Part shown: piece after piece, positions 7,604 through 16,448 of the stretch | How positions within the stretch are numbered: position 1 is the stretch's first letter | How the letters are laid out: each line of letters starts with the position of its first letter | DNA from: Aureococcus anophagefferens | Taxonomy: Eukaryota; Sar; Pelagophyceae; Pelagomonadales; Pelagomonadaceae | NCBI RefSeq assembly: GCF_000186865.1 | Contig: NW_008705585.1 | Span: 505,196-552,203 of the forward strand | Reading direction: 5' to 3' | Length of the DNA: 47,008 nt | Translations under genes and position numbers: made by a program | The notes under the pieces: generated by a model | Told to the model about the DNA's origin: nothing | Seen by the model: the letters and a program-made list of their open reading frames with translations, nothing else | Databases searched by the model: none

Positions 7604-9329
7604 ATGGCAGCCCACGCGGCCGTCGTCCGCGACGACATCGCGTCGTTGCTGCGCATGGGCGCGCCCCTGGCCCAGGTCGAGACGCTCTATGGCGCCGCGG
7701 CCGTGCGCGCCGTCGCGCGCGAGGAGTTCGCCGAGCGCCGGGACGTGAAGCTCGGCGCCGACCTCATCGGTCGGTCCTCGTCGATCCGCGTCGCCCACCT
7801 GGGCGACGCCTACTTCGTGGAGGACGGCGTCCTGCGGCCGTGACGATTTTCGAGAGATTTTGACCGGGAAAACGATGAAACATCGTCACCGTCATGCTTG
7901 GTAGGTGGAGGAACTCCTCGAGGCGCTCGAGGCGGACCCGCCGGAGGAGTTCATGGACGACGTCATGCTCTGCCGCCTCGTGGACCCCGTGGTCCTGTCC
8001 TCCGGCCACGTCGTCGACCGCACGACGGCGCTCGACGACCAGGGCGCGCTGCGCTTCACCTACTGCCCCTTCTCCCGCGAGGAGCTGAAGAAGGACGTCT
8101 ATCCCTGCGTCGGCCTCCACAAGCGGCTCACGGCCTGGAAGCTGGAGCGGCTCAACGAGTGCGTCGACGTCGCGAAGAAGCTCGTCGGCGAGGAGCTCTA
8201 CGACGACGCGGAGCGCGCCTTCGCGTGCGCCGAGGACCTGCTCGCGGACGTGCGCGAGACGACGTACGTGGCCGTCGCGAAGGCGCTCGCCGACGTGCAG
8301 CGCGCGTCGCCGCGGTGCCCGCCGGAGCGGCGCGTCGCGTGCTGGCGCCGGCTCGCGCGCGCGGCGTCGTCCGACGCGGAGCGCGCGGCGCTCAAGCGCG
8401 CGGCGGCGGCGGAGACGGCGCGCGCGCTCGAGGAGCTCGCGGACCGCGGCGACGCCGCCGCGGGCCGGCGCGTCGCGGACGCGTTCGTCGCGCGCTTCCC
8501 GCCGCCCTTTGAAGATTCTACGATCGCGGACCGCGTGCTCCGCGCGTACGAGGCCACGTCGGCGGACGAGCTCTGGAAGCTGCGGCGGCGGGTCCTGGCG
8601 ACCTGCGACGACGAGGGCGCGTTCCTGGAGCGCGAGGGGCTGCGCGGCGACGAGGCGGAGCTGCTCGGCGTCGCGTCGGCGCCCGCGGACGCGTGGGAGC
8701 TCCTGGAGGGCGCGGAGTGGCTCGTCGACGCGGCGACGACGCGCTGCGTCGCGACGGGCTTCGTGGGGGCCGCGCGGCTGCGCCACGGCGACCTGAACCC
8801 GCGGCCGGGCCAGGGCTGGGTGCTCGAGGTCTGCTTCCGCGCCGTGGCCCTGGACGACGACGCGGAGCGGAACGTCGTCTTCTCGCATTTAGCAAACGGC
8901 CGGGGCTGGGAGATCCGCTGCGGCCGGACGACGGGCGTCGGCGTCGTCTTCGCGACGGAGCGCTCCGGCAACGCGTTCTCCGAGTTCGCGGTCGACGACG
9001 ACGGCGCCGACGACCGGGAGATGTGCCTCGAGGTCTGGCGCCACGTCTTGCTCGTCCACAACCCGGTCATGGAGACGCTCACGCTCGCCGTCGACGGCCG
9101 GCGGCTCCCGCCGTTTCACCTCGACGGCGCGTTCCTCCCCTGCGCGGACCACCGGCCGACGATCGGCCGGAGCCCCGCGCGCCGGGACTGCTGCTTCGTG
9201 GGACACGTCGCCTTTGCGGCCGTGACCTTCGACGCGCTCCTCACGGACGACGCCGTCGACGCCGCGGCGGCGCGGCTCGCGGAGACGCGGCTGCGCGTCC
9301 TGTCCGCGGCGCGCGACTCGCTCGGGTAA
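7604..9329 (+). CDS. U-box-like protein with C-terminal concanavalin/LamG-like domain
   Basis: Two exons, 7604-7816 and 7905-9329, phase 0, 545 residues. The second exon has no ATG of its own and opens directly after a TAG that is the splice acceptor. Joining it gives HLGDAYF|VEELLEALEA and a continuous protein. A U-box-like core follows the junction: EFMDDVMLCRLVDPVVLSSG, then TYCPFSREELKKD with LHKRL downstream. U-boxes are RING-fold E3 ligase domains without zinc. The middle is an Ala/Arg-rich helical region. The last ~200 residues have a ConA/LamG-like jelly-roll pattern (GWVLEVCFRAV ... WRHVLLVHN ... DGRRLPPF). A U-box next to a lectin-like domain is unusual. The first 71 residues match nothing I know. 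Confidence 0.75.
7817..7904 (+). mobile_element. Short introner (family B) forming the U-box gene intron
   Basis: This 88-bp intron begins at GTGGAGGA, which is repeated exactly as the first 8 bases of the next exon (7905-7912), giving an 8-bp target duplication. The donor GT is inside the left copy. The acceptor is the end of the element, CTTGGTAG. A subterminal inverted repeat GTGACGAT / ATCGTCAC is present. The 89-bp intron at 36759-36847 has the same CTTGGTAG end and a similar length. Confidence 0.8.
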
Positions 9330-9355
9330 GGGAGGCGGCGACGCGTCCATGTCGG

Positions 9356-9379
9356 CTTGAGCCTCAACTTGAGCCTCAA
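9356..9379 (+). repeat. 12-bp perfect tandem repeat upstream of the glutaredoxin gene
   Basis: CTTGAGCCTCAA occurs twice head to tail, ending 48 bp before the ATG at 9428. Each unit is a near-palindrome (TTGAG C CTCAA), so it could bind a dimeric regulator. This is inference; no factor is known. Confidence 0.5.
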
Positions 9380-9427
9380 TTTGCCATCAATCTCTCGGAC
9401 TTGAGGCGCTGGATCGAGGTGACGACG

Positions 9428-10226
9428 ATGGCCGCCGCTCTCATCACCGCCTTAGCCTTCGCGGCCGCGTCGGTCGACGGCCTCGCGGCGACGACGATCA
9501 GCCTGACGCCGACGCCCGTGCTCTACGTCTACGACCACTGCCCCTTCTGCGTGCGCGCGCGCCTCGCGCTGGGCCTCAAGGGCGTGCGCCACGACGTGCG
9601 CTTCATGGCCAACGACGACGTCCCGCTGCCCACGTCCCTCGTGGGCAAGAAGATCGCGCCGATCTGGGACGACGGCTCGAGCGCGCCCTACGCCGAGTCG
9701 CTCGACATCGTCCGCAACGTCGACGCGGACGACAAGTACGGCCCGCCGGGCATGTTCAGGGAGATGTCGGACCGCACGGACCTCAAGGCCTGGCAGAAGT
9801 CCGTGCAGCAGCCCCTGCGCCTGCTCCAGCGGCCGCGCTACGTCAAGACCTACCTGCCCGAGTTCGTGACGCGGTCGTCGAAGGACGCGTTCGTCAAGAA
9901 CCACCAGCTGCCGCCCTCACGAGAAGCCGGACTGGAAGAGCGACAAGTTCACCATGGACGAGCGCTGGGCCCTGTACAACGACCAGTCCAACGACGCGGC
10001 CTTGATCGCCGAGGTCAACGAGAAGCTCAAGGACCTCGAGCCGCTCATCTGCTGCGAGGACTGCTGCACCGAGGGCGGCCTGAGCCTCGACGACATCGAC
10101 CTCTGGAGCCGCCTGCGCAGCCTCACCATCGTCAAGGGCCTGGTCTTCCCGCCCAAGGTCCGCGCCTACATGGACAACCTCGCCGAGAAGGGCGACTGCC
10201 CGCTCTACGACGCGATCGCCATCTAG
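9428..10226 (+). CDS. grxB: Glutaredoxin-2 (GrxB)-type protein, interrupted by a 1-base frameshift
   Basis: The N-terminal half starts at ATG 9428 with a short hydrophobic leader (residues 1-20) and continues into LYVYDHCPFCVRARL, with the active site C38-P-F-C41. It then shows the GrxB-like pattern VGKKIAPIWDDG and YAESLDIVRNVD. The C-terminal half (NEKLKDLEPLI ... LSLDDIDLWSRLRSLTIVKG) is in the next frame and ends at 10226. The two frames meet in a CCC run at 9914-9916. Removing one C joins LPP to HEKPDWKSDKF and gives about 265 residues, close to bacterial Grx2 (about 215) plus the leader. The enzyme reduces disulfides with glutathione. The break could be a sequencing error or a real mutation. 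It lies inside a conserved region, and no splice signal fits. An organellar location is possible. Confidence 0.85.
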
Positions 10227-10252
10227 GGCGGACGCGCGAGTCCGGCTAAGAA

Positions 10253-10823
10253 TTACGCTACCGTCCGTCCCCGGTCGCGCGCGGATCGTGCGATGGCGCG
10301 CGGGGACACCGGGCCCAGCAGACGCCCGTGGGCCCGGAGCCGGTCCTCGATGCCGCTCACCGTGAGGCCGTAGCGCATGTCGAACGCGCGGCCCAGTTTG
10401 ACCTGCGGCGCACGACGGGGTCGGGCGGATCGCGCCGAGAACGCCGAGCGGCGCCATCTCCTCGCGGTAGCTCCGGTTCGACAGCCGGCGCTTCCGCCGC
10501 AGGGCCGAGAGCTTGTTCTTCTCGATGAACATGTCGAGCTGCGCCGGGAGCATGAGGCTCGCGGCGTAGCGCTTCGCCTCGTCCTCGACGGCCAGGCCGT
10601 CGTCGTCGCCGTCGGACGCGGCGCCCCAGCGCTCGTCGTCGTCGCCGGCCGCGGCGTCGAAGAAGACGCGGCGCTGCTGCGCCGGCGGCGTCGACGCGCT
10701 GCGCCGCGCGCGGCGCGCCAGGCGCGGCTTGTGCTTCCACGTTGGGCGCTGCTGGAGCCAGGCCTGCAGCTGCGCGAGCGCCGCCGCCGAGATCTCGTCG
10801 TCCGCCGCGTCCAGAGCCGCCAT
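10253..10823 (-). CDS. Small basic/acidic protein, unknown, possibly with a 40-bp intron
   Basis: Starts at ATG 10823 (MAALDAADDE). The first 127 codons include a basic stretch (KHKPRLARRARR), an acidic stretch (GDDDERWGAASDGDDD) and a conserved-looking helix (LPAQLDMFIEKNKLSALRRK). After this the reading frame loses protein character. A second frame ending at TAA 10253 reads VKLGRAFDMRYGLTVSGIED. A 40-bp intron at 10403-10442 (GTTCTC ... GCCGCAG) would join them in phase 0, giving 176 residues. Such an intron is unusually short, so a frameshift is the alternative. I do not recognise the family. Divergent from the MAP kinase gene. Confidence 0.45.
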
Positions 10824-11037
10824 GATGACGATCACAAGAGCTGCCTTCTTGTGCTGCCCATCATTATTGGGCTTATTGGGCTGCCAAGCTGTATTTGCCC
10901 CAACCGTCCTCGCCAAACAAAGCGCTTTTGCTGCCACAGCCAAGCTATTGTAGCTCGCGTCCGGCCCACAGCTCGCGTCTGGAGCGCCTTGCGCGTGGTG
11001 GGCGCGTCCCCGGTAGCGTGAGCGGCCGGCGGGTGCC

Positions 11038-12367
11038 ATGTCGTTCCGGCGAAAATACCACTCCGTGCCGCTGGGCCGCGACCAGTTTTACATCGACGTG
11101 CGCTACACGAACCTGCGACCCATCGGCGGCGGCTCCTACGGCGTCGTCTGCTCCGCCGACGACACGGCGACGGGGCGCCGCGTGGCCATCAAGAAGATCG
11201 CCAACGTCTTCAGCGACCTCGTCGACGCCAAGTGCGCTTCCGCGTCCCCGCGCGCGCGCGCGCGCGCCGCCGACGCGCGCCGCGCGCAGGCGGATCCTCC
11301 GGGAGATCAAGCTGCTGCGGCACTTCGGGTCCCACGAGAACATCGTGCAGGTCAAGGACATCATCACGGTGCCGCCGAACACCATCGACTTCTCCGACGT
11401 CTACATCGTCACGAACCTCATGGAGCGCGCGCGCCGCGTCCTCGGAAGACGCCCGGAAGCCCGGAAACCCCCGCCGCGCGCCCCCAGGTCGGACCTCGAC
11501 CGCATCATCACGAGCCGCCAGACGCTGACGAACCAGCACCACCAGTACTTCCTCTACCAGATCCTGCGGGGGCTCAAGTACATCCACAGCGCGTCCGTGC
11601 TGCACCGGGACCTCAAGCCGTCGAATTTGCTCGTCAACAGCAACTGCGACCTGGCCATCTGCGACTTCGGGCTCGCGCGGGGCTTCGACGACGACGCGGG
11701 CAAGCTCACGGAGTACGTCGTCACGCGCTGGTACCGCGCGCCGGAGCTGCTCTGCGAGACGAAGGACTACGACGAAGCCATCGACGTCTGGTCCGTGGGC
11801 TGCATCTTCGCGGAGATGCTCCGGCGCAAGCCCTTCTTCCGCGGCGACACGCCGCAGCACCAGCTCGAGACCATCGTCTCCGTGCTCGGCAAGCCCGGCG
11901 ACGGCGCGCTGGAGAAGATCCAGCACGAGGCCGCGCGCAAGGCCATCTTCGCGGGCGCGGAGTGCGAGCCCTACCCCTTCGCGTCCTACTTCCCGCGCGA
12001 CACGTCGCCGACGGCGCTCGACCTGCTCGCGAAGATGCTCGTCTTCGACCCGGCGGCGCGCGCGACGGTGGACGCGGCCCTCGAGCACCCCTACCTCAGC
12101 GAGCTCCACGGCCAGATGCCGGAGCCGCTCTGCGACGACACCTTCGACTTCGAGTTCGAGCGCGCCGCGACGGCGAGCTCCGACGAGGGCAAGGACGCGC
12201 TGCCCAAGGAGGAGATCCAGTCCATGATGTTCGAGGAGATGGTCCAGCTCCAGCTCGTCATGGAGGACGGCGGCGCGGACGCCGGCGCCAAGGCCGGCGC
12301 CGAGGGCAAGGACGGCGAGGAGGACATGGCCACGGCGCGGACGACGGACACCGCCGACGCCAAGTAG
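11038..12367 (+). CDS. ERK-type MAP kinase with TEY activation loop
   Basis: Three exons, 11038-11231, 11290-11424 and 11488-12367, 402 residues. The junctions restore kinase sequence: [12 protein letters not shown] and [13 protein letters not shown]. The Gly-rich loop GGGSYGVV is at about 30-37, VAIKK has K52, HRDLKPSN has H149-R150-D151, DFG starts at 169, and the TEY dual-phosphorylation motif is at 184-186. The C-terminal lobe ([21 protein letters not shown]) is complete. An acidic, Ala/Gly/Glu-rich tail of about 60 residues follows the catalytic core. By family knowledge it is activated by an upstream MAP2K and phosphorylates S/T-P sites. Intron 1 (58 bp) is GT-AG. Intron 2 (63 bp, 11425-11487) must start with GC to keep the frame. 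Confidence 0.95.
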
Positions 12368-12391
12368 GCGCGCCGCGACGCGCGGCGCGCC
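12367..12391 (+). other. Perfect 11-bp stem-loop at the MAP kinase stop codon
   Basis: GGCGCGCCGCG, loop ACG, CGCGGCGCGCC. The stem starts at the last base of the stop codon and would form a very stable hairpin in the mRNA 3' end. No U-tract follows, so it is not a bacterial-type terminator. A role in mRNA 3' processing or stability is speculation. Confidence 0.5.
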
Positions 12392-12693
12392 ACCTTTAAC
12401 CACCATCGACGCTCGCGGCCGTTCTGCAAGTTTTAGAGAGCGTGTCTGCGGGTGCCGCCGCGTTCGCCGGCCCGTAGCGGGGCGGCGAAGCGGGGGCGGG
12501 GCCGGGGATGGGAACTCCGGGGAACTGGTCGGCCGCCGCGTCGCTGCCGGCGAACCGGGGGCGAGGCGGGGCCGGGTCGTCGCCGAGCCGGCGTCGCCGC
12601 CGGTCGAAACCGGGGGCGACGCGGGGCCGGGTCGTCTGTCGCCTTGCCGGCCCGCGTCGCCGCCGGTAGAAACCGGGGGCGAGGCGGGGCGGC
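12392..12693. repeat. Intergenic region with three degenerate GC-rich tandem units
   Basis: This sequence separates two convergent genes and has no plausible coding frame. From about 12541 to 12690 a unit containing AACCGGGGGCGAGGCGGGGC occurs three times, starting near 12553, 12608 and 12671, so unit lengths are about 55 and 63 bp. Spacers share GCCGCCGGT and GGGTCGTC. It looks like an unstable minisatellite. Confidence 0.7.
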
Positions 12694-14154
12694 CTAGCGG
12701 CTGTAGGCGGGCGCGGGCTCGTCGCCGTTCGTCTTGTCGGCCCACCAGCGCTGCATCGCGGACGCGGCGCGGCGGCGCTTCGACGCCTTCTTCGGGGGAT
12801 GCAAAATCATCTGCTCCTTGGAGCAGAAGGGCCGCGCCTCGATGAGGAGCTCGACGCACGCGAGCCGCGCGCGGCGGAGCGCCATGCGCGGCGACACGCG
12901 CGGCGGCTCGATGCGGTCCGACTCCGCGAAGACGAAGGCGGGCCGCGCGCGGCGCCGCGCGCGCGCGCGCTCGCGGTCGCGCTTCGCGGCGAAGAGGAAG
13001 AACTCGCGGTGCGCGGCGCCGTGCTTGAGCACCCAGTCGCCCGCGGGCATGAGCCGCGTCTCGAAGCGGTCCTCGACGCCGCCGCCGAGCACGCGCTTCA
13101 CGCGGTCGTCGACCTTGGAGAAGCGCTCCACGAGCACCTCGTCGGCGAAGTCGAGGAGCGCGCACCAGGCCTGCACCGGCAGGCCCGGCCCCGGCCCCCA
13201 CGCGTTCACTCGGTCGGCCCCGAACTCCTCGAGCAGCTCCGCGACGCGGACCGTGCGCCAGGCCTCGACGAGGCGCTGGTTCGACCGGCGCATGTCGCTG
13301 TACTTGAGGAGCGTCGCGTCGCCGTCGGGCCCGACCTCCTGGAGCGTCAGGAAGCTGAGCACCGTGTGCATGCCGTTGACGAGCGAGGCCTTCCGTTTCG
13401 AGAGGAACGCCGCGTGCTCGGCGCTGGCCGCGAGCGTCGCGCGGTCGTCGAAGGGCGAGTTGTCGAGGCCCGGCTCGACGACGCAGATGGACCCGCCCCA
13501 GGGCTCCGCGGCGACGTCGACGGCGCTCGCCGAGACGTCGGCCGCGGTGCAGACCCGGTCGACGACGCAGTCGACGACGCGCGCGCGGCCCGCGAGCGTC
13601 TCCCGCAGCGCGGCGACGGCGTCGTGGTCGTTCTCCGCGCAGTAGAGCACGGGCGGGTCGTCGCGCACGGGGAGCGACCCGAGCGCCGCGGCCATCTCGT
13701 CGGCCATCGCGCCGCCGAGCGAGCACGAGAACGACGTCGCGCGGCCCGCGAGGGCCGCGAGGTGCGCCGGGTCGTCGTCGAGGACGAACGACACCGCCGG
13801 CGGGGGGGACGCGTCGAGCGCGTCGACGCGGGCGACGCCCTCGACGACGACGTCGCCGTTGACGCGCAGGTCGAACGGGCCCTCGAGCGCCGCCCACTTC
13901 TCCGACGGCCGCTGGACGACGGCGAGGGGCGTGCCCGCCGCCGCGACGGCGGGGACGACGAGGCCCAGGCCCAGCTTCCCCGCGCCGTAGTGGACGTGGA
14001 AGGCGTCGGCCTGGGCGAGGGTCGGCGGCGGGGCGAGGGCCGACGCGCCGGGGAGGGCGGCGAAGGCGAAGGCGAGGGTCGTGAGCGTGCGCAGGGGCGA
14101 CGTGCGGCTCGTGCGGCGCGGCGCGCGCGTATTTCGAGTGTGTCCGGGAGCCAT
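12694..14154 (-). CDS. Mannitol-1-phosphate 5-dehydrogenase-like protein with N-terminal signal
   Basis: 486 residues from ATG 14154 (MAPGHTRN); an ATG 30 bases upstream is also in frame. A basic N-terminus is followed by a hydrophobic segment ending GASALAPPP, so it has a signal peptide, with a loose resemblance to the ASAFAP plastid motif of red-lineage algae. VHYGAGKLGLGL at about 55-65 is a Rossmann nucleotide-binding start, as in the MtlD family. CAENDHDAV, VVDCVVDRVC, EPWGGSICVVEPG and the Lys/Asn/His pattern KRKASLVNGMHTVL fit the long-chain mannitol dehydrogenase fold. These enzymes interconvert fructose-6-phosphate and mannitol-1-phosphate. The C-terminal 100 residues are basic and diverged. 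Confident on fold, less so on substrate. Confidence 0.65.
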   Translation of the reverse strand: MAPGHTRNTRAPRRTSRTSPLRTLTTLAFAFAALPGASALAPPPTLAQADAFHVHYGAGKLGLGLVVPAVAAAGTPLAVVQRPSEKWAALEGPFDLRVNGDVVVEGVARVDALDASPPPAVSFVLDDDPAHLAALAGRATSFSCSLGGAMADEMAAALGSLPVRDDPPVLYCAENDHDAVAALRETLAGRARVVDCVVDRVCTAADVSASAVDVAAEPWGGSICVVEPGLDNSPFDDRATLAASAEHAAFLSKRKASLVNGMHTVLSFLTLQEVGPDGDATLLKYSDMRRSNQRLVEAWRTVRVAELLEEFGADRVNAWGPGPGLPVQAWCALLDFADEVLVERFSKVDDRVKRVLGGGVEDRFETRLMPAGDWVLKHGAAHREFFLFAAKRDRERARARRRARPAFVFAESDRIEPPRVSPRMALRRARLACVELLIEARPFCSKEQMILHPPKKASKRRRAASAMQRWWADKTNGDEPAPAYSR

Positions 14155-14554
14155 CGGGACAAGATTTTGGAATTCTGCGTCCATTGGCGGCCTGCTTGCG
14201 AACGATCGAGATGACCGGCCTGCTTGCGAACGCCAACATCATAAGTTGAAGCTCAGCGAGGTCTTCCCCGCACCTCGAATCACACCGCCACGGCTAGTGC
14301 GCCGATGGACATGCGTCGATCGCCGTTGCGGAGCGCCGCAGGCCATCTGGGCAGCTCCTTCTTCAGTCTGCCTTTGCGAGATCGCGGCTCCGCGCGCGCT
14401 GGCTCGGCACGGGCATAGCCGTCGCGCCGGCGACGAGCTGCAACAAAACGAGAAGGCCCATTATCGATGCTAGCCGCCGCCGACGCCTGTTAGGGAGTTC
14501 ATGCGGCAGTCGATGCTATATTGAAGCTATGTTGCCGAGGAGCACTCGGCGACA
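14155..14554. other. Intergenic region between divergent genes with a 16-bp direct repeat
   Basis: No coding signal. GGCCTGCTTGCGAACG occurs at 14189-14204 and, differing only at its last base, again at 14217-14232 (28 bp apart), upstream of the dehydrogenase gene. The rest, up to the KRI1 start, is of lower GC and should hold both promoters. GGGCAGC lies near 14349. I see no RNA gene here. Confidence 0.55.
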
Positions 14555-16297
14555 ATGAGCTCCTCCTCGTCGAGCTCCGACGACGACAGCGACGGCGGCA
14601 TGCCCGCGAAGCGCGACGTGCTCGGCTCCGACTCGGAGTCCGACGACGACGACAAGCTCCGCGTCAACGAGTCCTTCGCCGCGTCCTTCGCGAAGCGCGA
14701 GAAGAAGCGGCTCGACGCGCGGGGCAAGGCCCTCGGCGCCGACGGCAGCGAGTCCGACGAGTCGAGCAGCGAGAGCGAGGACGAGGACGCCGTCGAGCTG
14801 ACGCGCGGCATGGACGTGAAGATCCTGGAGACCATCAACGCCATCCGCCGCAAGGACCCGAAGATCTACGACCGCGGCGTCGAGTTCTTCGACGCGCCCG
14901 CGCCGCGGCCGCAAAAGGCGAAGCAGCCCAGGGCCCAGACCTACAAGGACGTCGCGCGGACCCAGATCCTCGCCGGCGGCCTCGACGAGGACCAGGCGCC
15001 GGAGGAAGCGCCGCCGCTGGCCTACGACGCGGAGCAACGCGACCTCCGCAAGGGCCTCCTCGCGGAGCTGAACGGCGGCGACGACGGCGACCTCTTCCGC
15101 GTGCGCGAGGCGGCCACCGTCGCGCCGACGGACGCCGCGGCCGAGGCCGACGAGGCGAAGCTGCGGGCGGAGCTCGCGGCGTTCTCGGCGACGAAGACCG
15201 ACGCCGACGCGTTCCTCGCGGACTTCGTGCGGCAGCGCCGCTGGGCCGAGGCGCCGTCCGACGACGAGGGCGACGTCGACGACGCCGCGGACCTCGACCA
15301 GCTCGACGCCACCGACGCCTTCGAGGCCAAGTACAACTTCCGCTTCGAGCAGGCCGGATCGTCGGAGATCGCGACGCACGCGCGCGACGTCGTCGGGTCC
15401 ATGCGCCGCAAGGACGACGCGCGCAGGAAGAAGCGCGAGGAGCGCAAGGAGCGCAAGGCCGGCGAGCGGCGGCGCAAGGAGGCCGAGCTCCGGCGGCTGA
15501 AGAACCTGAAGAAGGTCGAGCTCGAGGCGCAGATCGCCAAGGTCGCGGCCGAGTCGGGCGGCGGCGCGCTGACGGCCGCGACGCTCGAGGACGACTTCGA
15601 CCCGGAGGCCTACGACGCCCAGATGGCCGCGGCCTTCGGCGACGACTACTACGGCGACGCCGAGGCGCTGGAGAAGCCCACGTGGAGCGACGACGACGAC
15701 GCGGAGGACGAGGAGGAAGAGGAGGAGGACGACGAGGACGAGGCGGCGTCCTCCGCCGCGGCGGCGCTCGACGAGTCCACCGTGCTCGCGGCCGTGAAGC
15801 AGAAGGCGCGGGACGCGCTCGACGCCATGGACCACGAGGACCTCATCGGCGACCTGCCCACGCGGTTCAAGTACGCCGCGGTCCCGAAGGCTGACTACGG
15901 CCTGTCCGTGGACGAGATCCTCGAGACGCCGGACAAGGAGCTCCAGCAGCTCGTGTCCATCAAGCGCCTCGCGCCCTACCGCGACGGCGAGTACGCGGTG
16001 TCGGCGTCGAAGCGGAAGAAGTGGCGCAAAGACCAGGCCGAGAAGAAGGCCGCGCGCGTCGCCGAGTACGAGGCCGCGCGGAAGAAGCAGAAGCGCGACA
16101 AGAAGAAGGCCAAGGACCGCGGCGCCGACGACGAGGCCGAGGCCGAGGCGCCGAGGAAGCGCGCGCGCACGCGCAAGCCCAAGGACGGCCGCACGCACAA
16201 GGACGGCCGCGCGCTCGCGAAGAGGGGCGACGGCGCGAAGCCCGACAACGCCGCGGGCGTCTCCCGCGCGCGCATGGCCGCCTACGGCTTCACGTAA
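14555..16297 (+). CDS. KRI1: KRI1 ribosome-biogenesis factor
   Basis: 580 residues from the ATG after a Ser-run leader. The N-terminus is rich in Ser and Asp/Glu (a nucleolar acidic tract). The Kri1 core is recognisable: YNFRFEQAGSSEIATHAR at about 266-283, followed by a long Lys/Arg/Glu helix. The C-terminal Kri1 domain reads LPTRFKYAAVPKADYGLS, EILETPDKELQQLVSIKRLAPYR. The tail is basic (KKQKRDKKKAK, KRARTRK) with nuclear signals. In yeast Kri1 binds Krr1 and is needed for 40S subunit assembly in the nucleolus. The length agrees with the yeast protein (about 590). A single exon. Confidence 0.93.
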   Translation: MSSSSSSSDDDSDGGMPAKRDVLGSDSESDDDDKLRVNESFAASFAKREKKRLDARGKALGADGSESDESSSESEDEDAVELTRGMDVKILETINAIRRKDPKIYDRGVEFFDAPAPRPQKAKQPRAQTYKDVARTQILAGGLDEDQAPEEAPPLAYDAEQRDLRKGLLAELNGGDDGDLFRVREAATVAPTDAAAEADEAKLRAELAAFSATKTDADAFLADFVRQRRWAEAPSDDEGDVDDAADLDQLDATDAFEAKYNFRFEQAGSSEIATHARDVVGSMRRKDDARRKKREERKERKAGERRRKEAELRRLKNLKKVELEAQIAKVAAESGGGALTAATLEDDFDPEAYDAQMAAAFGDDYYGDAEALEKPTWSDDDDAEDEEEEEEDDEDEAASSAAAALDESTVLAAVKQKARDALDAMDHEDLIGDLPTRFKYAAVPKADYGLSVDEILETPDKELQQLVSIKRLAPYRDGEYAVSASKRKKWRKDQAEKKAARVAEYEAARKKQKRDKKKAKDRGADDEAEAEAPRKRARTRKPKDGRTHKDGRALAKRGDGAKPDNAAGVSRARMAAYGFT

Positions 16298-16448
16298 GGT
16301 CGTGTTTGAGTTCGCTTGGTTCTTTCGGCGGCCACGGCGTGCTAGTGCGCGAGCACTGCATCATGGCGTCAAGGATGGCCTTCTCCGGGCGCTTCTTGGC
16401 CTCTGCCGCTGCTGCTGCTCCGCGCACGCCGTCGCGCCCACCAAAACG

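Noticed and set aside
9905..9954. An intron in the glutaredoxin gene
   Set aside because: No donor/acceptor pair fits, and almost all residues between the halves are coding-like, so a one-base shift is simpler.
12367..12391. Bacterial rho-independent terminator
   Set aside because: No T-run follows and the genome is eukaryotic.
11210..14242. Minus-strand open frame of about 1010 codons across the MAPK and dehydrogenase genes
   Set aside because: Arg/Pro/Ala-rich shadow; kinase motifs are on the plus strand and the dehydrogenase is in another minus frame.
14243..14554. Possible tRNA or small RNA in the longest intergenic stretch
   Set aside because: No T-loop GTTCRA with matching arms was found on either strand.
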